Notes: generated from the sequence alone by a model not told the origin. 64,000 nucleotides of DNA from Pseudonocardia parietis (GCF_017876315.1 NZ_JAGINU010000001.1:3720001-3784000), one strand, 5' to 3'. Counted from the stretch's first letter, positions 51,385-60,229 are shown. Numbers and translations are program-made.

Positions 51385-52239
51385 TCATGTCACCGCTTCC
51401 GATGCGTGCGGGTCATCGGCTCCGGCCTGGCGCAGCACCTCACGGGCGTGTGCGAGGACCGGTGCGTCGATCATGCGCCCGTGCAGCCGGAACACCCCGC
51501 CGGCGTGCTCCCCGGCGGCGGCGAGCACCTCGCGGGCGTCGGCGACCTCGTCGTCGGTGGGCAGGAACGCCTCGCGCACGACCGTGACCTGCTTGGGGTG
51601 GATGCAGGCCTTCGCCGCGTAGCCGGACGCGACCGCTGCCGCGCTGTCGAGGCGCAGCGTGTCCAGGTCGTCGATCGCGACGAGCACGGTGTCGACCGGC
51701 GTGATGCCGGCGGCGCGCGCCGCGTAGAGGATCCGGGTACGGGCCTGTTCGACGGCCGGCCGGTACCCGCCACCGGGCGCGCGGCCCGGCCGCCCGCCCA
51801 GGTCGGCGACGAGGTCCTCGCTGCCCCACATCAGGCCGGTGCAGTTCGGCGCGTCCGCGATCTCCGGGGCGGCCAGGACACCGCGGGCGGTCTCGCAGAG
51901 CGCCACCACCGGTCGCGGTGCCAGCGCCGTGACGTCGCCGGCCCGGGTGGCCATCGGCAGCATCACCGCGACGTCCGGGTGCGCGGCCAGCGCGGCCACG
52001 TCGTCGTCGTGCCAGCGGCTGCCGGGGGCGTTGATCCGCACCAGGGTCGCGGCCGGGTCCAGTTCGGACAGCGCGGCGACGACGGCGTCGCGGGCGGCGT
52101 CCTTGCCGTCCGGGCCGACGGCGTCCTCCAGGTCGAGGATGACAGTGTCGGCCGCGGCGGCGGCCTTGGCGAACCGTTCGGGACGGTTGCCGGGGCAGAA
52201 CAGCAGCGCGGGCCCCCGCAGCGCGTGCACCGTGCTCAC
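51385..52239 (-). CDS. HpcH/HpaI aldolase/citrate lyase (CitE-like) family protein
   Basis: 284 residues, TIM barrel. ALLFCPGNRPERFAKAA and VILDLEDAVGPDGKD carry CoA- and Mg-binding features; VALCETARGVLAAPEI and MWGSEDLVADLG hold the catalytic acids, and KACIHPKQV the conserved loop. Such free-standing CitE proteins cleave malyl-, citramalyl- or beta-hydroxyacyl-CoA. With the acyl-CoA dehydrogenase and hydratase next door, a (citra)malyl-CoA-type lyase step is plausible. GTG at 52239 overlaps the dehydrogenase stop by 4 nt. Confidence 0.9.
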   Translation of the reverse strand: MSTVHALRGPALLFCPGNRPERFAKAAAAADTVILDLEDAVGPDGKDAARDAVVAALSELDPAATLVRINAPGSRWHDDDVAALAAHPDVAVMLPMATRAGDVTALAPRPVVALCETARGVLAAPEIADAPNCTGLMWGSEDLVADLGGRPGRAPGGGYRPAVEQARTRILYAARAAGITPVDTVLVAIDDLDTLRLDSAAAVASGYAAKACIHPKQVTVVREAFLPTDDEVADAREVLAAAGEHAGGVFRLHGRMIDAPVLAHAREVLRQAGADDPHASEAVT

Positions 52240-53396
52240 GAGCGGTCCAATCCGCCGCGCTTGACCAGCTGGGCGGCGATCACGTTGCGCTGGATCTCGT
52301 TGGTGCCCTCACCGACGATCATGAGCGGGGCGTCGCGGAAGTAGCGCTCGACGTCGAACTCGGTGGAGTAGCCGTAGCCGCCGTGGATGCGGACGGCGTT
52401 GAGCGCGACCTCCATGGCGATCTCGGAGGTGAACAGCTTCGCCATGCCCGCCTCCATGTCGCAGCGCTGGCCGGTCTCGTACTTCTCGGCGGCGTGCAGG
52501 ATCAGCTGGCGGGCGGCGGTGATCTTGGTGGCCATGTCGGCGAGGTAGTTGCCGACCGACTGGTGCTGCCAGATCGGCTTGCCGAAGCTCTCCCGGTCCT
52601 GGGCGTAGCGCAGGGCGTCGGCCAGTGCGGCGTCGGCGACGCCGAGCGCGCGGGAGGCGACCTGGATACGGCCGGTCTCGAGGCCCTTCATCATCTGGCC
52701 GAAGCCCTTGCCGGGAGTACCGCCGAGGACGGCGTCGGTGGGGACCCGCATGTCGTCGAAGATCAGCTCGCAGGACTCGACGCCCTTGTAGCCGAGCTTG
52801 GGCAGGTCCTTGGAGACGGTGAGGCCGGGGCCGTGCTCGACGAGCAGCACCGAGATGCCGCGGTGCGCGGGCTCGGCGGCCGGGTCGGTCTTGCACAGCA
52901 GCGCGATCAGGCCCGAGCGCCGCGCGTTGGAGATCCAGGTCTTCGACCCGTTGACGACGTAGTGATCGTCCTGCAACGACGCGTGCGTGGACATGGCCTG
53001 CAGGTCCGAGCCGCCGCCGGGCTCGGTGAGCGCCATGGTCGCGCGCAGCTCGCCGGTGGCCATCCGGGGCAGGTAGCGGTCCTGCTGCTCGCGCGTGCCG
53101 AACGCGACGAGCAGCTTGGCGACGACGGTGTGCCCGCCCATCGCGCCGGCCAGGCTCATCCAGCCCCGGGAGAGCTCGGCGGTGACCAGGGCATAGCAGG
53201 GCATCGACACCGGGGCCTCGCCCCACGGCTCGGGGACCGCGAGCCCGTAGATGCCGAGCTCCTTCATCTGCTCGATCCACTTCTCGGGGTACTCGCCGGA
53301 GTGCTCGACCTCGTTGACCGCCGGTTTCACCTCCCGGTCCACGAAGTCGCGGACGGTGTCGACGACGGCCTGCTCCTCGGTGCTCAGCACACCCAT
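52236..53396 (-). CDS. Acyl-CoA dehydrogenase
   Basis: 386 residues. FAD-dependent alpha,beta-dehydrogenation of acyl-CoA. TMALTEPGGGSDLQAM and KTWISNA form the flavin/substrate site; MVGEGTNEIQRNVIA (read as IVGEGTNEIQ) holds the expected catalytic Glu; RIHGGYGYSTEFDVERYFRDA is the tetramer-interface motif. ATG at 53396 follows AGAGGAG; the in-frame extension upstream is the shadow of the MaoC gene. Middle gene of the cluster, resembling FadE partners of CitE/MaoC in mycobacteria. Confidence 0.92.
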   Translation of the reverse strand: MGVLSTEEQAVVDTVRDFVDREVKPAVNEVEHSGEYPEKWIEQMKELGIYGLAVPEPWGEAPVSMPCYALVTAELSRGWMSLAGAMGGHTVVAKLLVAFGTREQQDRYLPRMATGELRATMALTEPGGGSDLQAMSTHASLQDDHYVVNGSKTWISNARRSGLIALLCKTDPAAEPAHRGISVLLVEHGPGLTVSKDLPKLGYKGVESCELIFDDMRVPTDAVLGGTPGKGFGQMMKGLETGRIQVASRALGVADAALADALRYAQDRESFGKPIWQHQSVGNYLADMATKITAARQLILHAAEKYETGQRCDMEAGMAKLFTSEIAMEVALNAVRIHGGYGYSTEFDVERYFRDAPLMIVGEGTNEIQRNVIAAQLVKRGGLDRS

Positions 53397-53428
53397 GAAA
53401 GTCTCTCTCCTCTTGCTGTGGGGAACGC

Positions 53429-54310
53429 TCAGGCGAACCGGACGGTGGCGGTCAGCGAGGACCGCACCCCCTCGGCGGCGACGGCGATCGTGGCCTCGTC
53501 GCCCTGCCGGTCGCCGGTCGCGACGACCGGCGAGGGCAGGAACGCGGGCCGCGACAGCCGGTACTCGAACCCGGACACGCGGTCGCGGGGGGCGTGGCGG
53601 CGGGGCAGCTCCAGTGCGAGCAACGCCAGCAGCGGGCCGTGGATCACCAGGTCCGGGTAGCCCTCGACGGTGGTGGTGTAGGGGTGGTCGTGGTGGATGC
53701 GGTGGCCGTTGTAGGTCAGCGCGCTGAACCGCGACAGCAGGACCGAGTCGGTCGGCATCCGCAGCCGCCACTCGCCGCCGGGGTCGGGCTCGCCGGCGTC
53801 CGGGCGCGCCACCGCCCGGCGCTCGGCGCCCTCGGGCTCGGACCGGTAGACGATGTCCTGCTCCTCGACGGCGACGACGTCCGTGCCGCCGTCCACGGTC
53901 AGCTCGGTCCGGACGGTCACGAACAGCATCTCGCCGGACCGGCCGGACTTCGGGGTCACCGAGGTGACCGCGGAGGCGCTGTGCAGCTCGGAGCCGAACG
54001 GGATCGATCCGTGCTGCTGCAGCCGCCCCCCGGCGAACATCCGGCGCCGGCCCGGGATCGGCGGGAGGAACGGGCCGTCGGCCGGGTGGCCGTCCTCGCC
54101 GATCTCGGAGGTCCTCGGGTGGGGGAGCAGCAGGAACCAGTGCCACATGGGTGGCAGCGGGGCACCGTCCTCGAGCGCGGGAGGCTCGGCGTCGACCAGG
54201 TCCGCGAACGCGGCGGCCGGCCACGAGTCCACCCGGCGGCTCGTCCGCACCGTCGGCGGCTCCCAGTCCTGCACCAGCTCGGCCAGGCCTCCGGTGGCGG
54301 TCTCGGGCAC
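53429..54310 (-). CDS. MaoC/HTD2-like acyl-CoA hydratase
   Basis: 293 residues, double hotdog. N-terminal FAS1-type dehydratase half (about 1-130) with FLPPIPGRRRMFAGGRLQQHG, C-terminal half with FSALTYNGHRIHHDHPYTTTVEGYPDLVIHGPL, in which NGHRIHHD and the His after the Gly-Tyr loop are the hydratase catalytic region. Closest in style to mesaconyl-C4-CoA/itaconyl-CoA hydratases. It would supply the hydroxyacyl-CoA cleaved by the CitE-like enzyme. GTG at 54310 follows GGAGGA. Confidence 0.87.
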   Translation of the reverse strand: MPETATGGLAELVQDWEPPTVRTSRRVDSWPAAAFADLVDAEPPALEDGAPLPPMWHWFLLLPHPRTSEIGEDGHPADGPFLPPIPGRRRMFAGGRLQQHGSIPFGSELHSASAVTSVTPKSGRSGEMLFVTVRTELTVDGGTDVVAVEEQDIVYRSEPEGAERRAVARPDAGEPDPGGEWRLRMPTDSVLLSRFSALTYNGHRIHHDHPYTTTVEGYPDLVIHGPLLALLALELPRRHAPRDRVSGFEYRLSRPAFLPSPVVATGDRQGDEATIAVAAEGVRSSLTATVRFA

Positions 54311-54476
54311 GTCACTCCTCCGTCCGGCGATACGACACACCCCGGGCCGGGGCGGTCGGTCGACGCCTGCAGTCTGACCGGTCGCAGCTCGATGTGTGAA
54401 ATGCCGATCGCGCACCGTGTCGATGTGCCGGACGCATGAAGCGGGTCGGACGGAGTCCGTGCTGCTCGCCGAGCCG

Positions 54477-55907
54477 TCAGCGGGCGACACGGGTCTGCAC
54501 GCCGTGCAGGATCCCGTTCGCCTCGTGCAGCCCGCGCAGCGCGCCCCGCACCATGGCGGCGGTGTCGTGCACGGCCGGGCAGTCCACGGGGCGGATCCGG
54601 CCCGTCGCCCGTGCCTGCGCGTGCCCGGTCACCAGTGTGGTGACGACCGTGACGGCGAGCAGTGCCGCGGCCAGGGCGCCGGTCGCGGTCGGCAGCGGCA
54701 TCCCGGTCGCCAGCAGTCCGACGGCGACCGTCGGCAGCCCGGCGCCGAGGTAGTAGACGACGTAGGCCAGGGCCGTGGTCCCGGCCGCTCCGGCGCCGGT
54801 CGCGGTGCTCTCGACGACCGCGTGCGCTCCGCCGTACGCGAGACCGTGACCGACCCCGGCGACGACGGCGGTGGCGAGGACGACCGGGAGCGGCGCGGCG
54901 GCGCCGGTCGCGGCCAGGACGGCGAGCGCGGCGGCGAGCAGGACCAGGCCCGCCCGCTCGGCGCGCATCGCACCCAGCCGGGGCAGCAGCGCCTGCGCGG
55001 GCAGCGCGGCGAGCAGGACGAGCGCGGCGACCGCACCGAGCGCGGTCGTACCCACCTCGCCGGCCCCACGGGCGACGGCGCTGGGGACGAGCCCGAGGAA
55101 CAGCCCCACCACGGCCCAGGAGAGGAACCCGACCATCGCGGCGGAGAGGAAGGACGAGCGTCCCTGCACCGGCAACCGCGGGCCCCGCGGGTGCGCGGGC
55201 CTGCGACCGGCGACCGGACCGCGGGCGCCCCGATCCTCAGCGCCCTGGTCCTCAGCGGCCAGGCCCTCGGTGACCAGGCCCTCGGTGACCAGGCCCTCGG
55301 TGACCAGGCGCTCGGCGGGCGGACCCTCGGCGACCTGGTCCACGGCGGGCGTCTGCGCGAGCCGGCGACGGACGACGAGCAACGCCGCGACGTACAGCAG
55401 GTGCACGGTCGCGTGCGGCTCCGGCAGGTGATCGGCGAGCAGCCCGGTCAGCCCGGGCCCGGCCGCGGTCCCGGCGAGGAAGGCCACCGCACCTCCCACG
55501 ACCCGGCGCCCGGGCCGCGCCGCGGACGCCTCGGCGAGCAGCGCCATCCCGGCGCCGGTGGCCGCGCCGAGCGCCGTGCCCTGCAGGATCCGCCCGGCGA
55601 ACAGCCAACCCGGGTGGTCACCGATCGCGAAGCAGAGCGCGCCGGCGGCGGCGAGGACCAGACCGATCCGCATCAGCCGGACGCGTCCCCACCGGTCACC
55701 GAGCGGACCGAGCACGAGCAGCGCGGGCACGCTGACCACGGCGTACGTGGCGTACACCAGCGTCAGCGTCAGATCGCCGAACCCCAGCCGCTCCTGGTAG
55801 CCGGGGTAGAGCGGGCCTGCCATGTTGGCGCCGAACGCCAGCAGGGCCAGCGCCGCGGCGATCGGGAGCGATGAGGGCACTGATCGGAGTCGGGGAGTCG
55901 CGAGCAC
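54477..55907 (-). CDS. MFS transporter
   Basis: 476 residues, 12 membrane helices. The MFS loop 2-3 motif is readable as GPLGDRWGRVRLMRIG (about 65-80). The central cytosolic loop (about 190-250) is expanded by a tandem repeat, LVTEG three times, followed by acidic/Arg-rich sequence. Drug:H+ antiporter-like by layout; the substrate is not evident. GTG at 55907 has GGAGG almost touching it, so the true start may be a few codons further in. Leftward, possibly separate from the MaoC cluster 166 bp away. Confidence 0.85.
   Translation of the reverse strand: MLATPRLRSVPSSLPIAAALALLAFGANMAGPLYPGYQERLGFGDLTLTLVYATYAVVSVPALLVLGPLGDRWGRVRLMRIGLVLAAAGALCFAIGDHPGWLFAGRILQGTALGAATGAGMALLAEASAARPGRRVVGGAVAFLAGTAAGPGLTGLLADHLPEPHATVHLLYVAALLVVRRRLAQTPAVDQVAEGPPAERLVTEGLVTEGLVTEGLAAEDQGAEDRGARGPVAGRRPAHPRGPRLPVQGRSSFLSAAMVGFLSWAVVGLFLGLVPSAVARGAGEVGTTALGAVAALVLLAALPAQALLPRLGAMRAERAGLVLLAAALAVLAATGAAAPLPVVLATAVVAGVGHGLAYGGAHAVVESTATGAGAAGTTALAYVVYYLGAGLPTVAVGLLATGMPLPTATGALAAALLAVTVVTTLVTGHAQARATGRIRPVDCPAVHDTAAMVRGALRGLHEANGILHGVQTRVAR
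55261..55305. repeat. 15-bp tandem repeat inside the MFS gene
   Basis: AGGCCCTCGGTGACC, three perfect copies plus a diverged fourth, in frame, adding GLVTE units to the central loop of the transporter. Confidence 0.85.
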
Positions 55908-55990
55908 GCCTCCAGGATGCGCGCGAAATCGTCAAAGATCATCGAAGAGTTTCGCTCGGAACCGTGTACGGATCCTGCACAGTGCTCGGA

Positions 55991-56104
55991 GCGACCCGAG
56001 AAGCTCGGAGCGACCCGAGAAGATCAGGGCGACCCGAGAAGATCAGGGCGACCCGAGAAGATCAGGGCGACCCGAGAAGATCAGGGCGACTCGAGGAGAT
56101 CCGA
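55991..56104. repeat. 19-bp tandem repeat, four perfect copies plus two diverged
   Basis: Unit GCGACCCGAGAAGATCAGG, perfect at 56010, 56029, 56048 and 56067, with diverged copies at 55991 and 56086. It lies between the MFS promoter region and the LysR stop; the last copy is inside the LysR 3' end. There are no spacers, so it is not CRISPR. Confidence 0.9.
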
Positions 56105-57007
56105 CAGGGCGCTGCAGGCACGCCGCAGCGCGTCGAGGCCGGCGGCGATCGAGGGCTGGTGCTGCGAACCCGCCCGGACCGCGGCGATCACCCGCCGGAT
56201 CGGCACCGGCGGTGTGCGGATCCGGAGCCGGTGCGTGTCGTGCCGGCCGGGGACGTCGACCAGGCGCGGCACCAGCACGACCCCGAAACCGCGCGAGACG
56301 AGCGCGGCGCCGGTGTCCCACTCGTCGGCGTAGTGGGCGATGTCCGGGGCGAACCCCGCGCTCGAACAGGCGAGCGTCACGAGCTGGTGGTAGGCGCGAC
56401 CGGGCGCCGCACAGATCCACGGGTCACCGGCGAGGTCGCTCAACCCCACGTCGTCCCGCCCGACCAGCGGATGCCGGGGGCCGACCAGCAGGTCCAGCGG
56501 CTCGTCGTAGAGGGCACGCTGGTCGAAGGCCGGATCCGACACCGGCGGGATGCTCGCCGTCGCGACGACCACCGCGATGTCGGTCTCACCGGCGGCGAGC
56601 AGGTCGAACGACCGCGCCGGCTCGGTCTCGCGCAGGGACAGGCGCAGCGCCGGATGGTCCCGCCGGAGCTGCTCCATGGCCTGCGGCACGACCGCCGCGG
56701 CAGCGGTGGAGAACCCGCAGAAGTGCAGCGTCCCGCCGACGTCGCCCTCGCGGTGGGCGTCGAGCTCGGCGCGGGCCCGCTCCCACTGCGCGCTGAGCGT
56801 CTCGCCGTGCACGAGCAGCGTGCGCGCGGCCGCGGTGAGCCGGACCCCGCGCCCCTCGGGTTCGAGCAGGACGAGTCCGAGCTCCCGGGCCAGCCCCTGC
56901 ATCTGGTGCGATGCCGCGGACGGGGTCATCCGGCACACCTCGGCGGCGGCCGTCACCGTTCCGTGCCGGGCGATCGCCTGCAGCACCCGCAGTCGCCGAT
57001 CGATCAT
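56081..57007 (-). CDS. LysR-family transcriptional regulator
   Basis: 308 residues. HTH at 1-60: RVLQAIARHGTVTAAAEVCRMTPSAASHQMQGL, with the LysR-type ARELGLVLLEPEGRGVRLT wing; effector domain follows. The final codons (DLLESP) derive from the 19-bp repeat, so the C-terminus has been remodelled by repeat expansion. It diverges from the Rieske oxygenase gene with 109 bp between the starts and is probably its activator. The ATG at 57007 gives the conserved N-terminus; the frame upstream is open but lies over the intergenic region and the oxygenase. Confidence 0.9.
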   Translation of the reverse strand: MIDRRLRVLQAIARHGTVTAAAEVCRMTPSAASHQMQGLARELGLVLLEPEGRGVRLTAAARTLLVHGETLSAQWERARAELDAHREGDVGGTLHFCGFSTAAAAVVPQAMEQLRRDHPALRLSLRETEPARSFDLLAAGETDIAVVVATASIPPVSDPAFDQRALYDEPLDLLVGPRHPLVGRDDVGLSDLAGDPWICAAPGRAYHQLVTLACSSAGFAPDIAHYADEWDTGAALVSRGFGVVLVPRLVDVPGRHDTHRLRIRTPPVPIRRVIAAVRAGSQHQPSIAAGLDALRRACSALSDLLESP

Positions 57008-57116
57008 CCGACGAACGTACAAGATTCCGTGTTCATCTCTGCGATGGACGCGGACGGTCATGGAGCTGACACTGCTGGCCAGCCGTGGGTCGATCGGGCC
57101 GAGAGGACGAGTGCCG

Positions 57117-58478
57117 ATGAGCGACACAGCACCGGTTCCGGACGAGGGGCGAGCGGCGGCCGACCGCATGCTGCCTGCGCGGCCGCTGCACCCGGCGCGG
57201 TTCACCGAGGAACACACCTACCGCCACACCCGGCTGCCGGTCGAGCTCGCGTCCACCTTGGTCCCTGACGCCTACACCTCGCCGGAGTTCTTCGCGCTCG
57301 AACGGGAGAAGGTCTTCGCCCGGGGCTGGGTCGCGGTCGGGTTCGTCGCCGACGTCGACCGTCCGGGCGCCTGCGTGGTGGTGGACGTGGCCGGGCGTTC
57401 GATCATCGTCACACGCAACCGGAACGGCGAGCTGCGCGCGTTCCACAACGTCTGCCGCCACCGCGCCACCCGGCTGCTGGACGCCGACGCCCGCGAGGTG
57501 GGCCGGCACGGGCGCATCCGCTGCCCGTACCACAGCTGGACCTACGACACGGACGGCGCGTGCCTGGGTACGCCGCTGTTCGAGGGCTCCGACGTCCCCG
57601 CCGGGGACGAGGCGATCTTCGACACCACGGGCGCCCGCGGCTTCGACCGGGCCGACCACCCCCTGCTGAGCGTCGCCGTCGACACCTGGGGGTTCCTGCT
57701 GTTCGTCAACCTCGACCCGGATCCCGCTCCGCTGGGCACACAGCTCGGCGACCTGCCCGACCGGTTCGCCGGCTACCGGCTGGAGCAGTGGGTCCCCCGG
57801 CGCCGGAGCAGCTACGACGTCGCCGCGAACTACAAGCTCATCGGCGAGAACTTCATGGAGTACTACCACCTGCCCTGGGTGCACCCCGAGCTCAACCGGG
57901 TCTCCCGGTTCTCCGACCACTACCGCTGGCAGGGCCCCGGGATGTACACGGGCATGTGCACGACACCGGTCTCGCGCAACACCGAGGCCGGTGGCTGGGA
58001 CGGCCTGTCGCCGCTGAGCTCACTGGGTGACCAGGACGCCGACAGCGGACGGTTCGTGTGGCTGTTCCCCACCACCGCCGTGGTCGTGCTGCCCAACCAC
58101 GCCTTCGTGCTGCTCAACCGCCCGGTCGCACCGAACCGCACGGTGGAGACGGCGGTCCTGCTGGCGCATCCCGACTCCCTCGGCTCCTCCGACGCGGATG
58201 ACGCCGAGGCGGGCCTCGACCAGCTCGAGAAGTTCTGGGATCTCGTCAACCGTCAGGACGTCGAGATCGTCGAGCGGGTCCAGGACGGTATCGAGAACCC
58301 CGCCTACCGCGGTGGCCGGATGTGCTTCCGTTTCGAGGAGCCGCTGCACCGGTTCCAGAACATGATCGTCGACAGGATGGTCGGCGTCGACCGTGTCCCC
58401 GAGGGCGACGACGAGACCATGAGCCGGATGTTCCCGGACCCGGACCCGGCCGCCGGGCCGGTGCCGACGCGTCCGTAG
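57117..58478 (+). CDS. Rieske non-heme iron oxygenase, alpha subunit
   Basis: 453 residues. Rieske [2Fe-2S] domain with Cys113-x-His115 and Cys136-x2-His139 (CRH, CPYH). The catalytic mononuclear iron site is in ENFMEYYHLPWVHPEL (His251, His256); the electron bridge acid precedes it. An oxygenase of the aromatic-ring-hydroxylating class, which also includes choline and glycine-betaine demethylases (the PVELASTLVPDAYTSPEFFALEREKVFARGW N-terminus recalls these). No reductase gene is adjacent, so it must share one. ATG at 57117, with AGAGGA upstream. Confidence 0.9.
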   Translation: MSDTAPVPDEGRAAADRMLPARPLHPARFTEEHTYRHTRLPVELASTLVPDAYTSPEFFALEREKVFARGWVAVGFVADVDRPGACVVVDVAGRSIIVTRNRNGELRAFHNVCRHRATRLLDADAREVGRHGRIRCPYHSWTYDTDGACLGTPLFEGSDVPAGDEAIFDTTGARGFDRADHPLLSVAVDTWGFLLFVNLDPDPAPLGTQLGDLPDRFAGYRLEQWVPRRRSSYDVAANYKLIGENFMEYYHLPWVHPELNRVSRFSDHYRWQGPGMYTGMCTTPVSRNTEAGGWDGLSPLSSLGDQDADSGRFVWLFPTTAVVVLPNHAFVLLNRPVAPNRTVETAVLLAHPDSLGSSDADDAEAGLDQLEKFWDLVNRQDVEIVERVQDGIENPAYRGGRMCFRFEEPLHRFQNMIVDRMVGVDRVPEGDDETMSRMFPDPDPAAGPVPTRP

Positions 58479-58522
58479 GGCTACGCAGGCCCACCGGACG
58501 CCGCGGGTCGTAGCGTCGCGCC

Positions 58523-59353
58523 ATGACCGCCGACCCGCACGACACCGCACCCGGCACCCGCCCCGGCGACGGCCGCGTCACCACGGTGCGCGGTGCCCGC
58601 CGCGCGATGATCGTCGCGGTGGTCGCCTCGCTCGTCGTGGCCTCGGCGATGGGCATCGTCGCGCTGCTCTCCGGCGAGTTCGGCGACCTGCAGGTCCGGA
58701 TCGTGCTCAGCACCCTGGTGGTCGCCGGGTTCGGGACGACGGCGCTGTGCCACCTCGCCGTCGTCACCCGCACGGTGCGGGTGGTCGGCTTCGCCGGGCT
58801 CGTGGCGAGCGGGGGAGCGGCACTGGCGGCCCTGGTGCTGATCTGGCAGGACTGGTCGCAGGCCTCGTCGGAGGGCTTGGTCAAGGCGCTGCTCCTGCTC
58901 ACCGTCGCCGCCGTCAGCCTCGCCCACGCGAACCTGCTCCTGCTGCTCGCCGACCGGGGGCACCCGGCCATCCGGGTCGGGCTCGTCGCCACCCTGCTCG
59001 CCATCGCGGTGGTCGCGGTGATGCTCGCGCTCCCGGTGCTGACCGACGGCGAGATCCCCGGCTCCGACGACGGCTGGTACTGGCGCTGGCTGGGCGTCGC
59101 CGGGATCGTCGACGCGCTCGGCACGATCGCGCTGCCGGTACTCGGGCTGGTGCTGCGCCCGGCTGAGTTCACCCCGGCGTCGCCGCCGCCGTCCCCGCCG
59201 GAGCCCACGGAGCCGGAATCCACGGAGCTCACGGAGTCCGTCCGGCTCGTCCTGGACCTGCCCCCCGAGCTCGCCGCCCGGCTGGACGTCCACGCCGGCG
59301 GCGGCTCGATGGAGAACGCCGCCCTGGACGTCCTGCACCGCGGGCTGCGGTGA
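58523..59353 (+). CDS. Membrane protein with a ribbon-helix-helix-like tail
   Basis: 276 residues. Six membrane helices between about 28 and 212, then a Pro/Glu linker (PASPPPSPPEPTEPESTELTE) and a compact C-terminus (RLVLDLPPELAARLD... GGSMENAALDVLHRGL). That tail has the strand-helix-helix look of a ribbon-helix-helix DNA-binding or dimerisation module. The family is unknown to me. Convergent with the DUF5995 gene, whose stop abuts its own. Confidence 0.75.
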   Translation: MTADPHDTAPGTRPGDGRVTTVRGARRAMIVAVVASLVVASAMGIVALLSGEFGDLQVRIVLSTLVVAGFGTTALCHLAVVTRTVRVVGFAGLVASGGAALAALVLIWQDWSQASSEGLVKALLLLTVAAVSLAHANLLLLLADRGHPAIRVGLVATLLAIAVVAVMLALPVLTDGEIPGSDDGWYWRWLGVAGIVDALGTIALPVLGLVLRPAEFTPASPPPSPPEPTEPESTELTESVRLVLDLPPELAARLDVHAGGGSMENAALDVLHRGLR

Positions 59354-60109
59354 TCAGGGCAGGTCGGGGGCGTTGAGGATCATCCAGCCCAGCGCCTGGG
59401 CGGCGTTGTCCAGCCGCGCGGTCTCCGCGGCGAGTGCCCGCTGGTACGCGGCGGGCTCGTCGCGGTGCGCCCACACCCGTTCGGCGGCCTCCCACGCCAG
59501 CCCGCGGGTCGTGCGCACCAGGAGATCGGACAGCGAGTTGCCGAGCCGGTCGAGCAACCCGTTCTCCCGGGTCCCGGCGAGGAACGCGTCGAAGTCCTCG
59601 CGCAGGTCGTCCATCTCCTCGCCGAAGATGTCGTTGACCCGGTCGTAGTCGGCGCGCCGGGCGGGGGTGGGCGGGAAGTCCTCCCAGGTCGCCAGCAGGG
59701 CCAGTGCCAGATCGAGATTGACGTGCGCGTTGACACCGCACGCCGCGAAGTTGACGTGCCCGACGGACTGGTCACGCCGGTGGTCGAACAGCACCTTCCA
59801 GCACGCGGGGACCGTGCCGTCGCGCCGCTCGTACGCCACGATCGCGGCCAGGTAGCGGCGGGCGAACTCGATGTCGAGCCGGGTCAGGAACGCCTCGTCG
59901 TCGAACGACCGGGTGGGGTGGGTGCCGTCCAGCGTCTCGAGGACGTTCTCGGTGATGGTCGCGTAGAGCCGGCTGAAGCAGGAGATCCCGTCGATCTTCG
60001 GGGCGCGGATGTCCTCGGCGGCCTGGTCGCGGATCGCGCTCAGCGCGGTGACCACGTCCTCGACGGTGTGCACGTCTCCGCAGTGGACGGACAGCTCGTT
60101 CGCGGACAT
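59354..60109 (-). CDS. DUF5995-family protein
   Basis: 251 residues. Helical, with the family stretch DGISCFSRLYATITENVLETL and a conserved HVNFAACGVNAHVNLDLALAL core in which His, Asn and Asp could bind a metal or ligand. DUF5995 is widespread in actinomycetes and bacteroidetes and functionally unassigned. The ATG at 60109 follows a GAGG element. No operon partner on its strand. Confidence 0.85.
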   Translation of the reverse strand: MSANELSVHCGDVHTVEDVVTALSAIRDQAAEDIRAPKIDGISCFSRLYATITENVLETLDGTHPTRSFDDEAFLTRLDIEFARRYLAAIVAYERRDGTVPACWKVLFDHRRDQSVGHVNFAACGVNAHVNLDLALALLATWEDFPPTPARRADYDRVNDIFGEEMDDLREDFDAFLAGTRENGLLDRLGNSLSDLLVRTTRGLAWEAAERVWAHRDEPAAYQRALAAETARLDNAAQALGWMILNAPDLP

Positions 60110-60204
60110 GGGGTGCCCCTCCTGCGGTTCGCCGGTGGCGTGACCGTATCGGGTGACCCGCTGGGCCGGTCACCCGAACCTCGGACCCGGCCACAGCGCG
60201 CCCG

Positions 60205-60229
60205 GTGTGCCAGGGTCGGTGCCGGGAAC
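60205..60229 (+). promoter_or_regulatory. SigB/SigF-like promoter of the universal stress protein gene
   Basis: GTGT (60205-60208), 15-nt spacer, GGGAAC (60224-60229), 15 bases to the ATG at 60245, with GAGGAGG between. One mismatch in the -35 element. Confidence 0.45.

Noticed and set aside
55991..56104. Possible CRISPR array
   Set aside because: The 19-bp units are directly abutting without spacers and no cas gene is present.
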